From Acidiphilium sp. C61 (GTDB taxonomy: Bacteria > Pseudomonadota > Alphaproteobacteria > Acetobacterales > Acetobacteraceae): DNA of 64,000 nt. The stretch lies in the NCBI RefSeq assembly GCF_902712915.1, contig NZ_CACTIA010000005.1, forward strand, positions 992,001-1,056,000. Reading direction: 5' to 3'. The notes under the pieces were generated by a model. It searched no databases and was not told the origin of the DNA. It worked only from the letters and a program-made list of their open reading frames with translations. Below are positions 1 through 7,970 of the stretch, in pieces (within the stretch, counting starts at the first letter, position 1; each line of letters starts with the position of its first letter). Made by a program: the position numbers and the translations under genes.

Positions 1-355
1 TTTCCCCCGGCTCGATGCCGAGGCGCTGGCGCAGCAGGTTGCTCGCCGCAGTTGCGCCCATGACCCAGCAGGCCACGCTGTCGCACAGCAGGATGACGTG
101 GCGGCCCACCGGGCGGCGGAAGATCAGGTTGTAGAAGGTGGCGACGCCGTCGAGCTCGGCGGGAGTCATGCCGAGCAGGGCGGCCACTTCGGCGAGGTGA
201 TCGTCGGAGACATGGCCGTGGCGCTTCTGCACTGCCTTCAGCGCATCGATGCCGGCGGCGCGCGGGGTTTCGGATTCGCGCAGAAACGTCGCGATCGTCT
301 CCCGCAGGGCGGGATCGAGCGGTGCGGACGCCGGGTTGTGTTCAGCGGTCGACAT
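1..355 (-). CDS. nuoE: NADH-quinone oxidoreductase subunit E (5' part)
   Basis: Thioredoxin-fold [2Fe-2S] subunit of the peripheral arm of respiratory complex I, which with NuoF passes electrons from NADH towards the Fe-S chain. About 118 codons are present; the gene runs off the left edge. The first two cluster ligands are visible at Cys91 and Cys96 in CDSVAC, with the typical preceding [13 protein letters not shown] segment; the second Cys pair would lie outside the window. The ATG overlaps the end of nuoCD by 14 bases, so it is translationally linked to that gene. Homology and operon position (A-B-CD-E) agree, so the identification is firm. Confidence 0.93.
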   Translation of the reverse strand, partial: MSTAEHNPASAPLDPALRETIATFLRESETPRAAGIDALKAVQKRHGHVSDDHLAEVAALLGMTPAELDGVATFYNLIFRRPVGRHVILLCDSVACWVMGATAASNLLRQRLGIEPGE

Positions 356-2120
356 CGGCCATCACGAAATCGATGCTGCCGATGATCGCGATCAGATCGG
401 CGACATAGGCGCCGCGGCTGATCAGCGGGATCATCTGCAAATGGGGAAAGGACGGGGTGCGGATGCGGGTGCGGTAGGAGACGGTGTCGCCGTCGGCGAC
501 CAGGTAATAGCCGTTGATGCCCTTGGTCGCCTCGATGCTGACCATCGCCTCCCCGGGCGGCAGCACGGGGCCCCAGCTGACATTGAGGAAATGGGTGATC
601 AGGGTTTCGATGTCCTGCATCGTCCGCTCCTTGAGCGGCGGCGTGGTCAGCCGGTGGTCGGACTTGTAGGGGCCGGGCGGCATGTTTTCGAGGCACTGGC
701 GGATGATGCGCAGGCTCTGGCGGATTTCCTCGATATGGACCACCACGCGGTCGTAGCAGTCGCCGTTGTGGCAGATCGGGATGTCGAACTCGAGCTGGTC
801 ATATCCGGAATAGGGGCGCTGGCGTCGATAGTCCCAGCCAAGGCCGCAGGCCCGCAGGCCGGGGCCGGTCACCCCCCAGTCCAGCGCTTCCTCCAGCGTG
901 TAGGCGCCGACGCCGATCGTGCGGGCCTTGAAGAGGCGGTTGCGCATGACGAGCTTGTCGTATTCATCGAGCCGCTTCGACTGGTAGCCGAGATAGTCGC
1001 GGATCATCCGGTCCCAGCCCTGCGGCAGGTCCGCCGCGACGCCGCCGATGCGGAACCAGGCGGGATGCATGCGGAAGCCGCAGATCGCCTCGATGATCTG
1101 GAACACCCGCTCGCGGTCGGAGAACATGTAGAAGACCGGCGAAAGTTGGCCGACATCCTGCGACATGGTGCCGTAGAACACGAGATGGCTGGCGATGCGG
1201 AACAGCTCGGCGAGCATGATGCGGATCATCTGCGCGCGGGACGGCACCTCGATCCCGGCGAGGCGCTCGACCGCCATCACATAGGGGAAGTTGTTCATCA
1301 CGCCGCCGAGATAGTCGATGCGGTCGGTATAGGGGATGTAGGTGTGCCAGGACTGGCGCTCGGCCATCTTCTCGGCGCCGCGGTGATGAAAGCCGATCTC
1401 GGGCACCGCATCGACGATTGCCTCGCCCTCGAGCTGGAGGATGATGCGAAAAACGCCGTGGACGCTGGGGTGGTTGGGGCCGAGATTGAGGAACATGAAG
1501 TCGGAGTTCTCGCTGTGCCGCTTCATGCCCCAGGCCTCGGGGTTGAAGCGCAGCGCCTCCTGTTCGGCGCGCTCCTTCTCCTCGGTGAGGATGTAGGGGC
1601 CCATCTCGGTGGCGCGGGCGATGTAGTCCTTGCGCAGCGGATGACCGGTCCAGGTCGGCGGCGTGAGGATGCGGAACAGGGTCGGGTGGCCGGCGAAGCC
1701 GATGCCGAACATGTCCCAGACCTCGCGTTCGTACCAATTGGCGTTAGGCCAGATATCCGCGATGCTTTGCACCTCGAGCGCGCCCTCGGCGAGCGGGACC
1801 TTGATGCGGACATCATCGTTCCGCTCGAAGGAGACGAGGTGATAGACGAGGGTGAAATCGGATGCTGGCAATCCATCGCGATGGACGCGCTGGCGTTCGT
1901 CGATCGCGGTGAGGTCGTAGAGCATCTGGAACCGCTGTACGGCGCCATCGCGCAGGTGCCGGATCACGGCATGCAGGATGTCGCGATCGATCCAGATCGT
2001 CGGGATCCGGTCGGCGGTCTGCTGCAGGGTGAAGGAAATCGGTCCGAGCGTCCGGACCAGGTCGGACACGATGCCCTGTTCGGCCTCTGTGGCGGGGATG
2101 CTGTTGAATTCCGTCAGCAT
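342..2120 (-). CDS. nuoCD: NADH-quinone oxidoreductase, fused subunits C/D
   Basis: Fused 30-kDa and 49-kDa subunits of complex I, 592 residues, close to the E. coli NuoCD length. The NuoC half (about 1-195) carries [13 protein letters not shown] (128-140) and GHPLRKDY (159-166). The NuoD half starts near 205 with GPNHPSVHG (214-222), which lines the quinone pocket together with NuoB, and continues with the hydrogenase-like large-subunit fold. A GGAGG ribosome binding site sits just before the ATG. Only ten bases separate it from nuoB. The fusion is the E. coli-type arrangement; the usual alphaproteobacterial (mitochondrial-type) operon has separate nuoC and nuoD. Confidence 0.97.
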   Translation of the reverse strand: MLTEFNSIPATEAEQGIVSDLVRTLGPISFTLQQTADRIPTIWIDRDILHAVIRHLRDGAVQRFQMLYDLTAIDERQRVHRDGLPASDFTLVYHLVSFERNDDVRIKVPLAEGALEVQSIADIWPNANWYEREVWDMFGIGFAGHPTLFRILTPPTWTGHPLRKDYIARATEMGPYILTEEKERAEQEALRFNPEAWGMKRHSENSDFMFLNLGPNHPSVHGVFRIILQLEGEAIVDAVPEIGFHHRGAEKMAERQSWHTYIPYTDRIDYLGGVMNNFPYVMAVERLAGIEVPSRAQMIRIMLAELFRIASHLVFYGTMSQDVGQLSPVFYMFSDRERVFQIIEAICGFRMHPAWFRIGGVAADLPQGWDRMIRDYLGYQSKRLDEYDKLVMRNRLFKARTIGVGAYTLEEALDWGVTGPGLRACGLGWDYRRQRPYSGYDQLEFDIPICHNGDCYDRVVVHIEEIRQSLRIIRQCLENMPPGPYKSDHRLTTPPLKERTMQDIETLITHFLNVSWGPVLPPGEAMVSIEATKGINGYYLVADGDTVSYRTRIRTPSFPHLQMIPLISRGAYVADLIAIIGSIDFVMADVDR

Positions 2121-2130
2121 CCCGCCCTCC

Positions 2131-2826
2131 CTACACGCTGTCCGGCGTGGGGAGGCTGCCGGCGGCTTGCCTCTCCTGGTGTTTGAGATCGCGGAAGCTG
2201 GGCCGCTCGATCTTCTCGGCGCCGTTGGGCCCGACCATCCAGCTGAGCGGCCGGCGCTCGGAACCGATCGAATTCTGCAGCAGCGTCAGCCCTTCGAGCA
2301 GCGCATCCGGCCGCGGCGGGCAGCCGGGAACGTAGACATCGACGGGCAGGAAGCTGTCGGCGCCCTGGACGACGGCGTAGATGTCGTACATCCCGCCCGA
2401 GTTGGCGCAGGCGCCCATCGAGATGACCCAGCGCGGCTCCAGCATCTGGTCGTAGAGATACTTGATGACGGGCGCCATCTTCACGAAGACGGTACCGGAT
2501 ATGACGATCAGGTCGGCCTCGCGCGGGGTGGCGCGCAGCACTTCCGAGCCGAAGCGGGCGATGTCGAACTTGCTGGTGAAGGCGGTTGCCATTTCGACAT
2601 AGCAGCAGGAAAGGCCGAAATTGAACGGCCAGATCGAATATTTGCGGCCCCAGGCCACCATGTCTTCCAGCCGGCCGAGGGCTACGTTGCGGCGCACGGC
2701 ATCGGTGAAGGTGCCACTACCGGGGGATGGGGCGGGCGCGTGGCCGGCGGCGCCGAGGCCGCGGAGCAGCGGCGCCGTCGTGGACGCCTGTTGTCCCGTT
2801 CCGCCTTTGCCGAAGGTGAACCGCAT
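2131..2826 (-). CDS. nuoB: NADH-quinone oxidoreductase subunit B
   Basis: Carries the terminal [4Fe-4S] cluster N2 that reduces quinone in complex I. All four ligand cysteines are visible: adjacent Cys74-Cys75 (GLSCCYVEM), Cys140 (MGACANSGG) and Cys169 (VPGCPPRP). The start is the ATG four bases after the nuoA stop; an in-frame extension further upstream would run through nuoA and was rejected. The product keeps a glycine/alanine/proline-rich leader of about 40 residues before the conserved core. 231 residues, encoded between nuoA and nuoCD in one operon. Confidence 0.96.
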   Translation of the reverse strand: MRFTFGKGGTGQQASTTAPLLRGLGAAGHAPAPSPGSGTFTDAVRRNVALGRLEDMVAWGRKYSIWPFNFGLSCCYVEMATAFTSKFDIARFGSEVLRATPREADLIVISGTVFVKMAPVIKYLYDQMLEPRWVISMGACANSGGMYDIYAVVQGADSFLPVDVYVPGCPPRPDALLEGLTLLQNSIGSERRPLSWMVGPNGAEKIERPSFRDLKHQERQAAGSLPTPDSV

Positions 2827-2830
2827 GGCG

Positions 2831-3229
2831 TCAGCGCCCCCGCGCCCTGGCAAGTGGCCGTGGCCTCGGCCCCCATTCCAGCGCCCCGGCGCGCCACAGA
2901 TAGACGAGGGCGGCAAGCAGGGCGAGAATGAAGACCGTGATCACGACATAGCCGGTCCATCCCGCGGCATGGACCGCCGTTGCCCACGCGTAGAGATAGG
3001 CGGCCTCGAGATCGAAGATCACGAAGAACATCGCGATGAGGTAGAATTGCACGGGAAGCCGGAAGCGGGCGTAGCCGACGGTGACGATGCCGGATTCGAA
3101 CGGTTCGCTGGTGGCCCGCTTCATGTGCCGCTGGCCGAGGAAATGAGACACACCGATCATACCCGCGACCAGAGCGACCACGAAACAGGTGTAAACCAGC
3201 ATTACCCAATAATGGGTGGCATACCCCAT
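2831..3229 (-). CDS. nuoA: NADH-quinone oxidoreductase subunit A
   Basis: Small membrane subunit of complex I with three hydrophobic segments (about 8-30, 60-82, 90-113). The loop between the first two holds the family signature with PFESG around residue 43, followed by [20 protein letters not shown], typical of NuoA. 132 residues, with a basic, proline/arginine-rich tail. First gene of the nuo operon; the promoter should lie in the gap before it. Confidence 0.95.
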   Translation of the reverse strand: MGYATHYWVMLVYTCFVVALVAGMIGVSHFLGQRHMKRATSEPFESGIVTVGYARFRLPVQFYLIAMFFVIFDLEAAYLYAWATAVHAAGWTGYVVITVFILALLAALVYLWRAGALEWGPRPRPLARARGR

Positions 3230-3546
3230 AGTCGACGTCCTTCACTCCAGCAGCGCGGATACCGCGAACATCGGAACCAACCGCAAAACGACAGGACTAT
3301 TAGTTTGTTAACTGACACTATCAACTTGCCGTCTGTCAAGAAGACTTTCAGCAAGGAGAATATTCAAATTTCCAATGGCATAAAAATCAACACGTTATCG
3401 GCAACCCGTCGTCCAGGCGCGCGCCGACAGGCTGATAGCGCGCCTTCCGAAAAGGGAGATCTGCCCCATGATGGGACGGAGACACATGATCGCTCCCGGC
3501 GCGCAGGTTCAGCTGGCGCCAGAGCCGAGTCGCCGTCAGAGTACGC
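3230..3546. other. Upstream region of the nuo operon
   Basis: About 320 bases without a convincing gene. It separates nuoA from the dispersed palindromic repeat downstream of the neighbouring orphan gene, so it should hold the nuo promoter. A TTGACA-like box is present on the minus strand at 3334-3339, but no well-spaced -10 partner stands out. The stretch 3300-3400 is richer in A+T than the surrounding DNA. No operator is called. Confidence 0.4.
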
Positions 3547-3642
3547 TCCGATCCATCCGGATCGGATGTCGTGCTCTGTCTTATTGATAATTAGAGCATC
3601 TTTATCCGATCAGATGATTCCATCTGATCGGATGATGCTCTA
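3547..3642. repeat. Two-module palindromic repeat, copy A (full)
   Basis: Module 1 is a hairpin TCCGATCC-atcc-GGATCGGA (3547-3566). Module 2 is a longer hairpin bounded by AGAGCATC (3593-3600) and GATGCTCT (3634-3641), whose inner arms ATCCGATCAGATG and CATCTGATCGGAT enclose a four-base loop. The same design recurs in the window as full copies near 27.1 and 61.1 kb and half copies near 7.9 and 15.0 kb. This copy ends five bases from the stop codon of the minus-strand orphan gene and may act as its 3' stem-loop. Confidence 0.85.
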
Positions 3643-3646
3643 GGTT

Positions 3647-4189
3647 TCAGTCATCACGCGAATGGACAACAATGCCGAGGCCGATCTTGATTCCCGAACC
3701 ATTGGCCTGACACTGCCTCTGGGCGTAGTCATCCTGGGCGAGCGTGACGGCCTTGCCATTCACGCGAATGAATGGACCTTCGATTGGCTGGACCTGAAAC
3801 ATGCCGACTGATTTATTGTTTATCCACATGTTTTTTATTATATTTGAACTGAAAGACATATCCAAAATAAATCTACATGTTTTTTTAGATAAATGTCTTA
3901 TTTTTATTTTATATTTATTGATATTACTCTGGTCAAAATATATGGAAAAGTTTTTCCCTTTTTGATTTTCACTATTTACCATATGTATAAGCTGGCCGGG
4001 CTCAAGATTTCTATAATCCTTGATCTGTTTGAAATAATACGCGCTTTTTTGATTATAATAGTCGTTATTTGAGAAAAAATATATGTGATTTTCGTAGGCA
4101 TATTTTGCGGCAAGCACGATGATTGCTGCAGACAAACAGCCAGCCAGAACGCCAAGTATCAGCCACTCAGAACGTTTCAAAAACTCCAT
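3647..4189 (-). CDS. AT-rich orphan membrane-anchored protein, pilin-like layout
   Basis: Not recognised with confidence. The product of 180 residues has a short basic head (MEFLKRSE), one hydrophobic helix (about 9-32), then a polar, Asn/Lys/Tyr-rich domain. The C-terminal part has Cys105, an IRVNGKAVT segment (141-149) and Cys160 followed by a short beta-like end. This recalls type IVb (PilS-like) pilins, whose C-terminal domain has paired cysteines around a VNG turn; that link is inference. The ATG used has GCAGG upstream and is preferred to a TTG two codons earlier. Base composition is strikingly AT-rich against GC-rich neighbours, with many AAA, AAT and ATA codons, suggesting acquisition. 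No pilus assembly genes lie nearby. Confidence 0.6.
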   Translation of the reverse strand: MEFLKRSEWLILGVLAGCLSAAIIVLAAKYAYENHIYFFSNNDYYNQKSAYYFKQIKDYRNLEPGQLIHMVNSENQKGKNFSIYFDQSNINKYKIKIRHLSKKTCRFILDMSFSSNIIKNMWINNKSVGMFQVQPIEGPFIRVNGKAVTLAQDDYAQRQCQANGSGIKIGLGIVVHSRDD

Positions 4190-4313
4190 GACCAAGCCTG
4201 CTTTTCATTGATTTTCCGTTCATGGCTCAGTCGCTTATCGTTTAATTGTAAATATATGATTAATGTCTTTATAAAGTATTTTTGCTTATCCCATAAATAG
4301 AAATATATATTCC

Positions 4314-4340
4314 AAAAAAAGCCCCAGACGAAGCTGGGGC
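4314..4340 (-). terminator. Rho-independent terminator of the arginase/ocd operon
   Basis: On the minus strand the stem GCCCCAG / CTGGGGC with a six-base loop is followed directly by seven T residues. It lies about 150 bases downstream of the ornithine cyclodeaminase stop codon and points in the direction of that operon. Confidence 0.85.
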
Positions 4341-4488
4341 ATTAGTTTGGAACAGGGAATTCAACGTCTGGGAGAAACGTCTGATTTGTTGGATACACCA
4401 CAACCATTCTTGCCGGATATGATCTGGATCAAGACGCTTCGAAATTCGTGCCAGGTTACACTCCGCTCCGCGAGGATCGTACATCGCT

Positions 4489-5559
4489 CTATGATCGGGG
4501 CGCCTCTTGTATTGCCGTCTCCCTTGAAGCCCTGAGCAGCATGCCGAACAGATCCCGCGGTTCGTCGGGGTCCGCCAACATGTCGAGTTCGTCGTAAAGC
4601 CCTGTTCCAGCCAGAAGTGAGCGGACAAAACGCAGTGCCGAAAAATCCTCGGTCGCGAAGCCGACCGAGTCGAATACGGTGATCTGTCTCGCATCCCGCC
4701 GGCCCTCAGCCGCGCCGCCAATCACCTCCCAGAGTTCAGTGACCGGATGATCGGCCGGAAGCTGCTGGATTTCACCCTCGATACGTGTTTGCGGCGTGTA
4801 TTCGACGAATATGTCCGAACGCAGCAGTATATCGCGATGGAGTTCGGTCTTGCCCGGACAGTCACCACCCACTGCATTGATATGAACACCTGACCCGACC
4901 ATGTTGTCAGTCAGAATCGTGGCATATTGCTTGTCTGCGGTGACCGTTGTGATGATGTCCGCCCCGGCCACCGCATCTTCCGCCGAGGTGCAAGGTGTGA
5001 CGTCAATATCAAGGCCGGACAGATTGCGCATGCATTTGCGCGTCGCCTCGGCATCGATATCGAACAGCCGAAGATGGCGGATCCCGAGCAGGCGTCGGAA
5101 CGCAACAGCCTGGAATTCCGATTGCGCACCGTTTCCGATAATCGCCATGCAGCTTGCGCCCCGCGGCGCGAGATGCCGCGCGGCAACCGCCGAGGTTGCC
5201 GCGGTCCGCAGCGCGGTGAGCAGCGTCATCTCGGACAGCAGAACGGGATAGCCGGTCCCCACATCGGCAAGGACACCAAAGGCTGTGACCGTCTGCCTGC
5301 CTTCGCGCGTGTTCTTCGGATGACCGTTGACGTATTTGAACCCATAGGTCCGGCCATCGCTGGTGGGCATCAGCTCAATCACCCCTTCGGGACTATGCGA
5401 TGCGACACGGGGCGTCTTGTCGAAGCTTGGCCAACGACGAAAATCATCTTCGACATACGTGGCCAACCCGACGATAAACTCTTCGATGCCGGTGCGCAGC
5501 ACCAGCTTCATCATGTTATCGACATTGACGAACGGAACGATGTTCAGTTTCGGAATCAT
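4489..5559 (-). CDS. Ornithine cyclodeaminase
   Basis: NAD-dependent conversion of L-ornithine to L-proline and ammonia, the second step of arginine catabolism after arginase. 356 residues, the usual family length. Visible features are the substrate-site GFKYVNGHP near residue 73-81 (Lys75), TALRTAATSA at 115-124 (Arg118), and the dinucleotide-binding IGNGAQSEFQ at 141-150. VGGDCPGKTEL carries the expected catalytic Asp. The start codon overlaps the arginase stop by four bases (ATGA), indicating translational coupling. Mu-crystallin-family relatives act on other substrates, but the arginase partner fixes the role. This is the ocd/arcB arrangement known from Agrobacterium and Brucella. Confidence 0.93.
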   Translation of the reverse strand: MIPKLNIVPFVNVDNMMKLVLRTGIEEFIVGLATYVEDDFRRWPSFDKTPRVASHSPEGVIELMPTSDGRTYGFKYVNGHPKNTREGRQTVTAFGVLADVGTGYPVLLSEMTLLTALRTAATSAVAARHLAPRGASCMAIIGNGAQSEFQAVAFRRLLGIRHLRLFDIDAEATRKCMRNLSGLDIDVTPCTSAEDAVAGADIITTVTADKQYATILTDNMVGSGVHINAVGGDCPGKTELHRDILLRSDIFVEYTPQTRIEGEIQQLPADHPVTELWEVIGGAAEGRRDARQITVFDSVGFATEDFSALRFVRSLLAGTGLYDELDMLADPDEPRDLFGMLLRASRETAIQEAPRS

Positions 5560-6500
5560 TGTGCATAGCTCCTTGTCGGGTAATCGAGCACACGCCTGCC
5601 GAGAAGGCTGGCCAGCAGATCGACCATCAGCACCGCTGTTCGTCCGCGTTCGTCGAGAAACGGGTTGAGTTCGACGAGATCGACACTGCCGACAAGGCCA
5701 CTGTCATGCAGCATCTCCATGACGAGATGCGCTTCGCGGAGGGTCGCCCCGCCCGGCACGGTTGTCCCGACGCCAGGCGCAATCCCCGGGTCGAGGAAGT
5801 CGACATCGAGGCTCACATGCAGATGGCCACCGGCCGCCGCCACCCGGCCCAGAAACGCACGAAGCAGCGGCGCGATCCCGTGCTCGTCGATCGCGCGCAT
5901 GTCGTGAACGGTCATGCCGGTCCGTTCGATCACGCGCCGTTCAGCAGGATCGACGCTGCGAATGCCGAGCATGCAGATATTCGCAGCGTCGATGAATGCC
6001 GCCTGCGGCGGGAAAAACCCGTCAAACCCCGGCAATCCGGTCGCATAGGCCATCGGTACGCCATGCAGGTTGCCGCTTTTGGTTGTCTCCAGCGTGTGGA
6101 GGTCCGGATGGGCATCAAGCCACAACACGAAAAACGGCTTTTGCCATTCCCTCACCCGGCGACACAGCCCCGTGAGCGATCCCGCCGCCAGGCTATGATC
6201 GCCACCGAGACAGACCGGAAAAACCTCAGTCGAATCGAATGCGGCATAGGTCGCGTCGGCCAGGGCCGACGTCCACCCCGCGACCTCGGGCAACCCCTTG
6301 ATCGCGCTGTTGCCATGCAATGCCGGCCGGACCAGCGCAGGGGCGATATTCCCCAAATCTTCCACGGCATGGCCGAGTTCGGCGATCGCCCTGGCAATCC
6401 CGGCCGCCCGGAATGCGCTTGGCCCCATGTCGCATCCAGGCCGTCCCGCCCCGTCCTGAACAGGGGCTCCGATCAGCCGACATTGCTTGTGCTGCACCAT
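5556..6500 (-). CDS. Arginase
   Basis: Hydrolyses L-arginine to ornithine and urea, feeding the overlapping cyclodeaminase. Binuclear Mn ligands are visible in GGDHS (99-103), DAHPD (129-133) and SLDVDFLDP near residue 230. The N-terminal GAPVQDGAGRPGC motif matches the alphaproteobacterial arginase family. I start at the ATG behind GGGGGAG, which places that motif at the expected distance; an in-frame ATG ten codons upstream lacks a ribosome binding site. The gene is divergent from an Lrp/AsnC regulator, so induction by arginine or ornithine is likely. Confidence 0.94.
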   Translation of the reverse strand: MVQHKQCRLIGAPVQDGAGRPGCDMGPSAFRAAGIARAIAELGHAVEDLGNIAPALVRPALHGNSAIKGLPEVAGWTSALADATYAAFDSTEVFPVCLGGDHSLAAGSLTGLCRRVREWQKPFFVLWLDAHPDLHTLETTKSGNLHGVPMAYATGLPGFDGFFPPQAAFIDAANICMLGIRSVDPAERRVIERTGMTVHDMRAIDEHGIAPLLRAFLGRVAAAGGHLHVSLDVDFLDPGIAPGVGTTVPGGATLREAHLVMEMLHDSGLVGSVDLVELNPFLDERGRTAVLMVDLLASLLGRRVLDYPTRSYAQ

Positions 6501-6574
6501 CACTCCCCCCGGGATGCCGTTGCTTTCCATGAGGGCGAGCGAACCACGGAACCATGGCTGAGTTGAGCAGGATT

Positions 6575-6596
6575 ATTGATAAAAATGATCGTCAAT
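6575..6596. promoter_or_regulatory. Candidate Lrp/AsnC operator in the arginase/regulator gap
   Basis: ATTGA (6575-6579) and TCAAT (6592-6596) form an inverted repeat with twelve bases between the arms, inside an AT-rich patch between the divergent genes. A short direct repeat (ATTTTGCC) follows it. The position suits autoregulation and control of arginase. Seen in sequence; function is inferred. Confidence 0.35.
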
Positions 6597-6642
6597 TTTG
6601 CCATTTTGCCTGATGCCTTTGATCAGAATATAGATAGCGTGC

Positions 6643-7089
6643 ATGACACAGGCTGGTTCCCTCGACGAAAGACTGATCACCCTGCTGCGCCACGATGGCA
6701 GACGAAGCATCTCCGACCTTGCGCTCGCGCTGGGGATTTCGCGCGCCACGGTCCGCGCCCGGATCGAACGGCTTGAGAAAAGCGGCGTGATTATCGGCTA
6801 CACGGTGGTGCTACGCGCCGATACGGTCGCGGCGCCAGTGCGAGGGATCATGCTGATCGAAGTCGAGGGCCGCGCTGCGGACCAGGTCGTTCGCGCCCTC
6901 AGCGGCTTTCCCGAGGTCATCGAGGTTCACACGACGAACGGCAAATGGGACCTGATCGTTGAACTCGCAGCCCCAAGCCTGGCCGATCTCGACGCCATTC
7001 TCAGGCGCATCAGGCTGATTCCCGGCATAACCGGCAGCGAAACCAACCTGCTCCTCGCGACACCGCGCAGCGCGCGCGCCCGGCTTTAG
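6643..7089 (+). CDS. Lrp/AsnC-family transcriptional regulator
   Basis: 148 residues: an N-terminal winged helix-turn-helix (about 5-55; the recognition region includes LALALGISRATVRARIERLEKSG) and a C-terminal RAM ligand-binding domain (about 70-140). Placed divergently from arginase and ornithine cyclodeaminase, it is probably their arginine- or ornithine-responsive activator, as in other alphaproteobacteria with this divergon. The stop codon TAG is formed from the TA target site plus the first base of the IS element inserted immediately behind it, so the protein is intact. Confidence 0.92.
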   Translation: MTQAGSLDERLITLLRHDGRRSISDLALALGISRATVRARIERLEKSGVIIGYTVVLRADTVAAPVRGIMLIEVEGRAADQVVRALSGFPEVIEVHTTNGKWDLIVELAAPSLADLDAILRRIRLIPGITGSETNLLLATPRSARARL

Positions 7090-7917
7090 GTTCTGGACTC
7101 AACTGATCCATGATGTGACGGCGAGGACGAGGCAAATACCAGCGAGGAAATTTCGTGCGGTTTTGTCATATCGTGTGGCGATGGCGCGCCAGTCCTTGAG
7201 CCTACAGAAGGCGCGTTCGATGAGATTGCGCTTTCTGTAGGCGACGGGGTCGAAGTGCGGAATGGCGCGGCGGTTGGGCATGGGCGAGATCACCGGCCTG
7301 GTGCCTTGGCGGGTGAGGAAGGCGCGAAGATCATCAGCGTCGTAGGCTTTGTCGGCGATCAGCTCTTCTGGTGGCGGTATTGTGGGCAGAAGCGCCCTCG
7401 CGCCGCTGATGTCGGAGGCCTGTCCTGGCGTCAGGAGGAGTGCGGCGATGCGTCCCTGCTCATCTGCGACGGCGTGGATCTTGGTCGTCCGTCCACCCCT
7501 CGACCGGCCGATGGCCTGGCTTTGCGCCCCCCTTTACCGCCCGCGGCCGCGCGATGTGCCCGAACCGAGGTGCTGTCCACCATGGCGATGCGCGGCGGAT
7601 CCGCGCAGGCGACAAGCGCCGCGAAGATCTCCTGCCAGAGGCCACGCTGGCTCCAGCGGTTGAACCGGTTGAACACAGTGGTTCGTGGCCCATAGGCCTC
7701 AGGAAGCGCTCGCCATCGCAAGCCCTCGCGAAAGCGATGCAGGATGCCGCTCAGCACCCGGCGGTCATCAACCCGAGGCTTGCCGCCAAGCTTCGGCAGC
7801 AATGGTTCGATCGCAGCCCATTGCGTGTTGTTCAGCCAGAAAAGTTCCGCCATGTTCCAAGTCCTCCAAACAGACTTGAATCAGACGCCCCGTAGTCATG
7901 GCAATAGGTACAGAACC
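7089..7917. mobile_element. IS5-family (IS427-like) insertion sequence
   Basis: An 829-base element whose ends read GGTTCTG and CAGAACC, with related sequence further in (GGTTCTGGACTC against GGTTCTGTACCT on the complementary end). It is flanked on both sides by TA (7087-7088 and 7918-7919), consistent with the short target duplication of this family. It carries one transposase split over two frames on the minus strand. Insertion lies exactly at the stop codon of the Lrp-type gene and separates it from a half copy of the dispersed palindromic repeat. Confidence 0.9.
7099..7853 (-). CDS. IS5-family transposase, two frames joined by -1 frameshift
   Basis: DDE transposase read from two overlapping frames. 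The first frame (7431-7853) holds the start MAELFWLNNTQW and the first catalytic Asp in MVDST. The second (to 7099) holds ADKAYDAD and the Glu in the YRKRNLIERAFCRLKDWR signature, typical of IS5/IS427 transposases. The frames join at AAAGGGGGGC (minus strand, 7526-7535), and reading back one base gives continuous family sequence (QAIGRSRGGRTTKIHAVADE). A -1 programmed frameshift is known for this group; a simple indel in the G run is the alternative. The element otherwise looks intact. Confidence 0.88.
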
Positions 7918-7950
7918 TAGAGCACTACATCCGATCCTTTCGGATCGGAA
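7918..7950. repeat. Palindromic repeat, copy D (module 1 only)
   Basis: Hairpin TCCGATCC-tttc-GGATCGGA (7930-7949) preceded by AGAGCACTACA, matching module 1 of the full copies in the orientation of copy B. It lies between the convergent Lrp-type gene and the oxidoreductase gene and would have followed the Lrp stop codon directly before the IS element inserted. Confidence 0.75.
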
Positions 7951-7970
7951 ATTCCTCTGGCCTGGGGCGA

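Noticed and set aside
249..2186. Very long plus-strand open frame of 645 codons opposite nuoCD
   Set aside because: It is antisense to a complete complex I gene and owes its length to GC-rich codon bias; the translation has no recognisable domain.
3549..3642. Possible CRISPR-like repeat
   Set aside because: The palindromes occur singly at dispersed sites, not in a regular array with spacers, and no cas genes are present.
4269..4721. Minus-strand open frame of 150 codons downstream of the cyclodeaminase
   Set aside because: It overlaps the real gene's 3' end in another frame and runs through the terminator; no ribosome site or domain.
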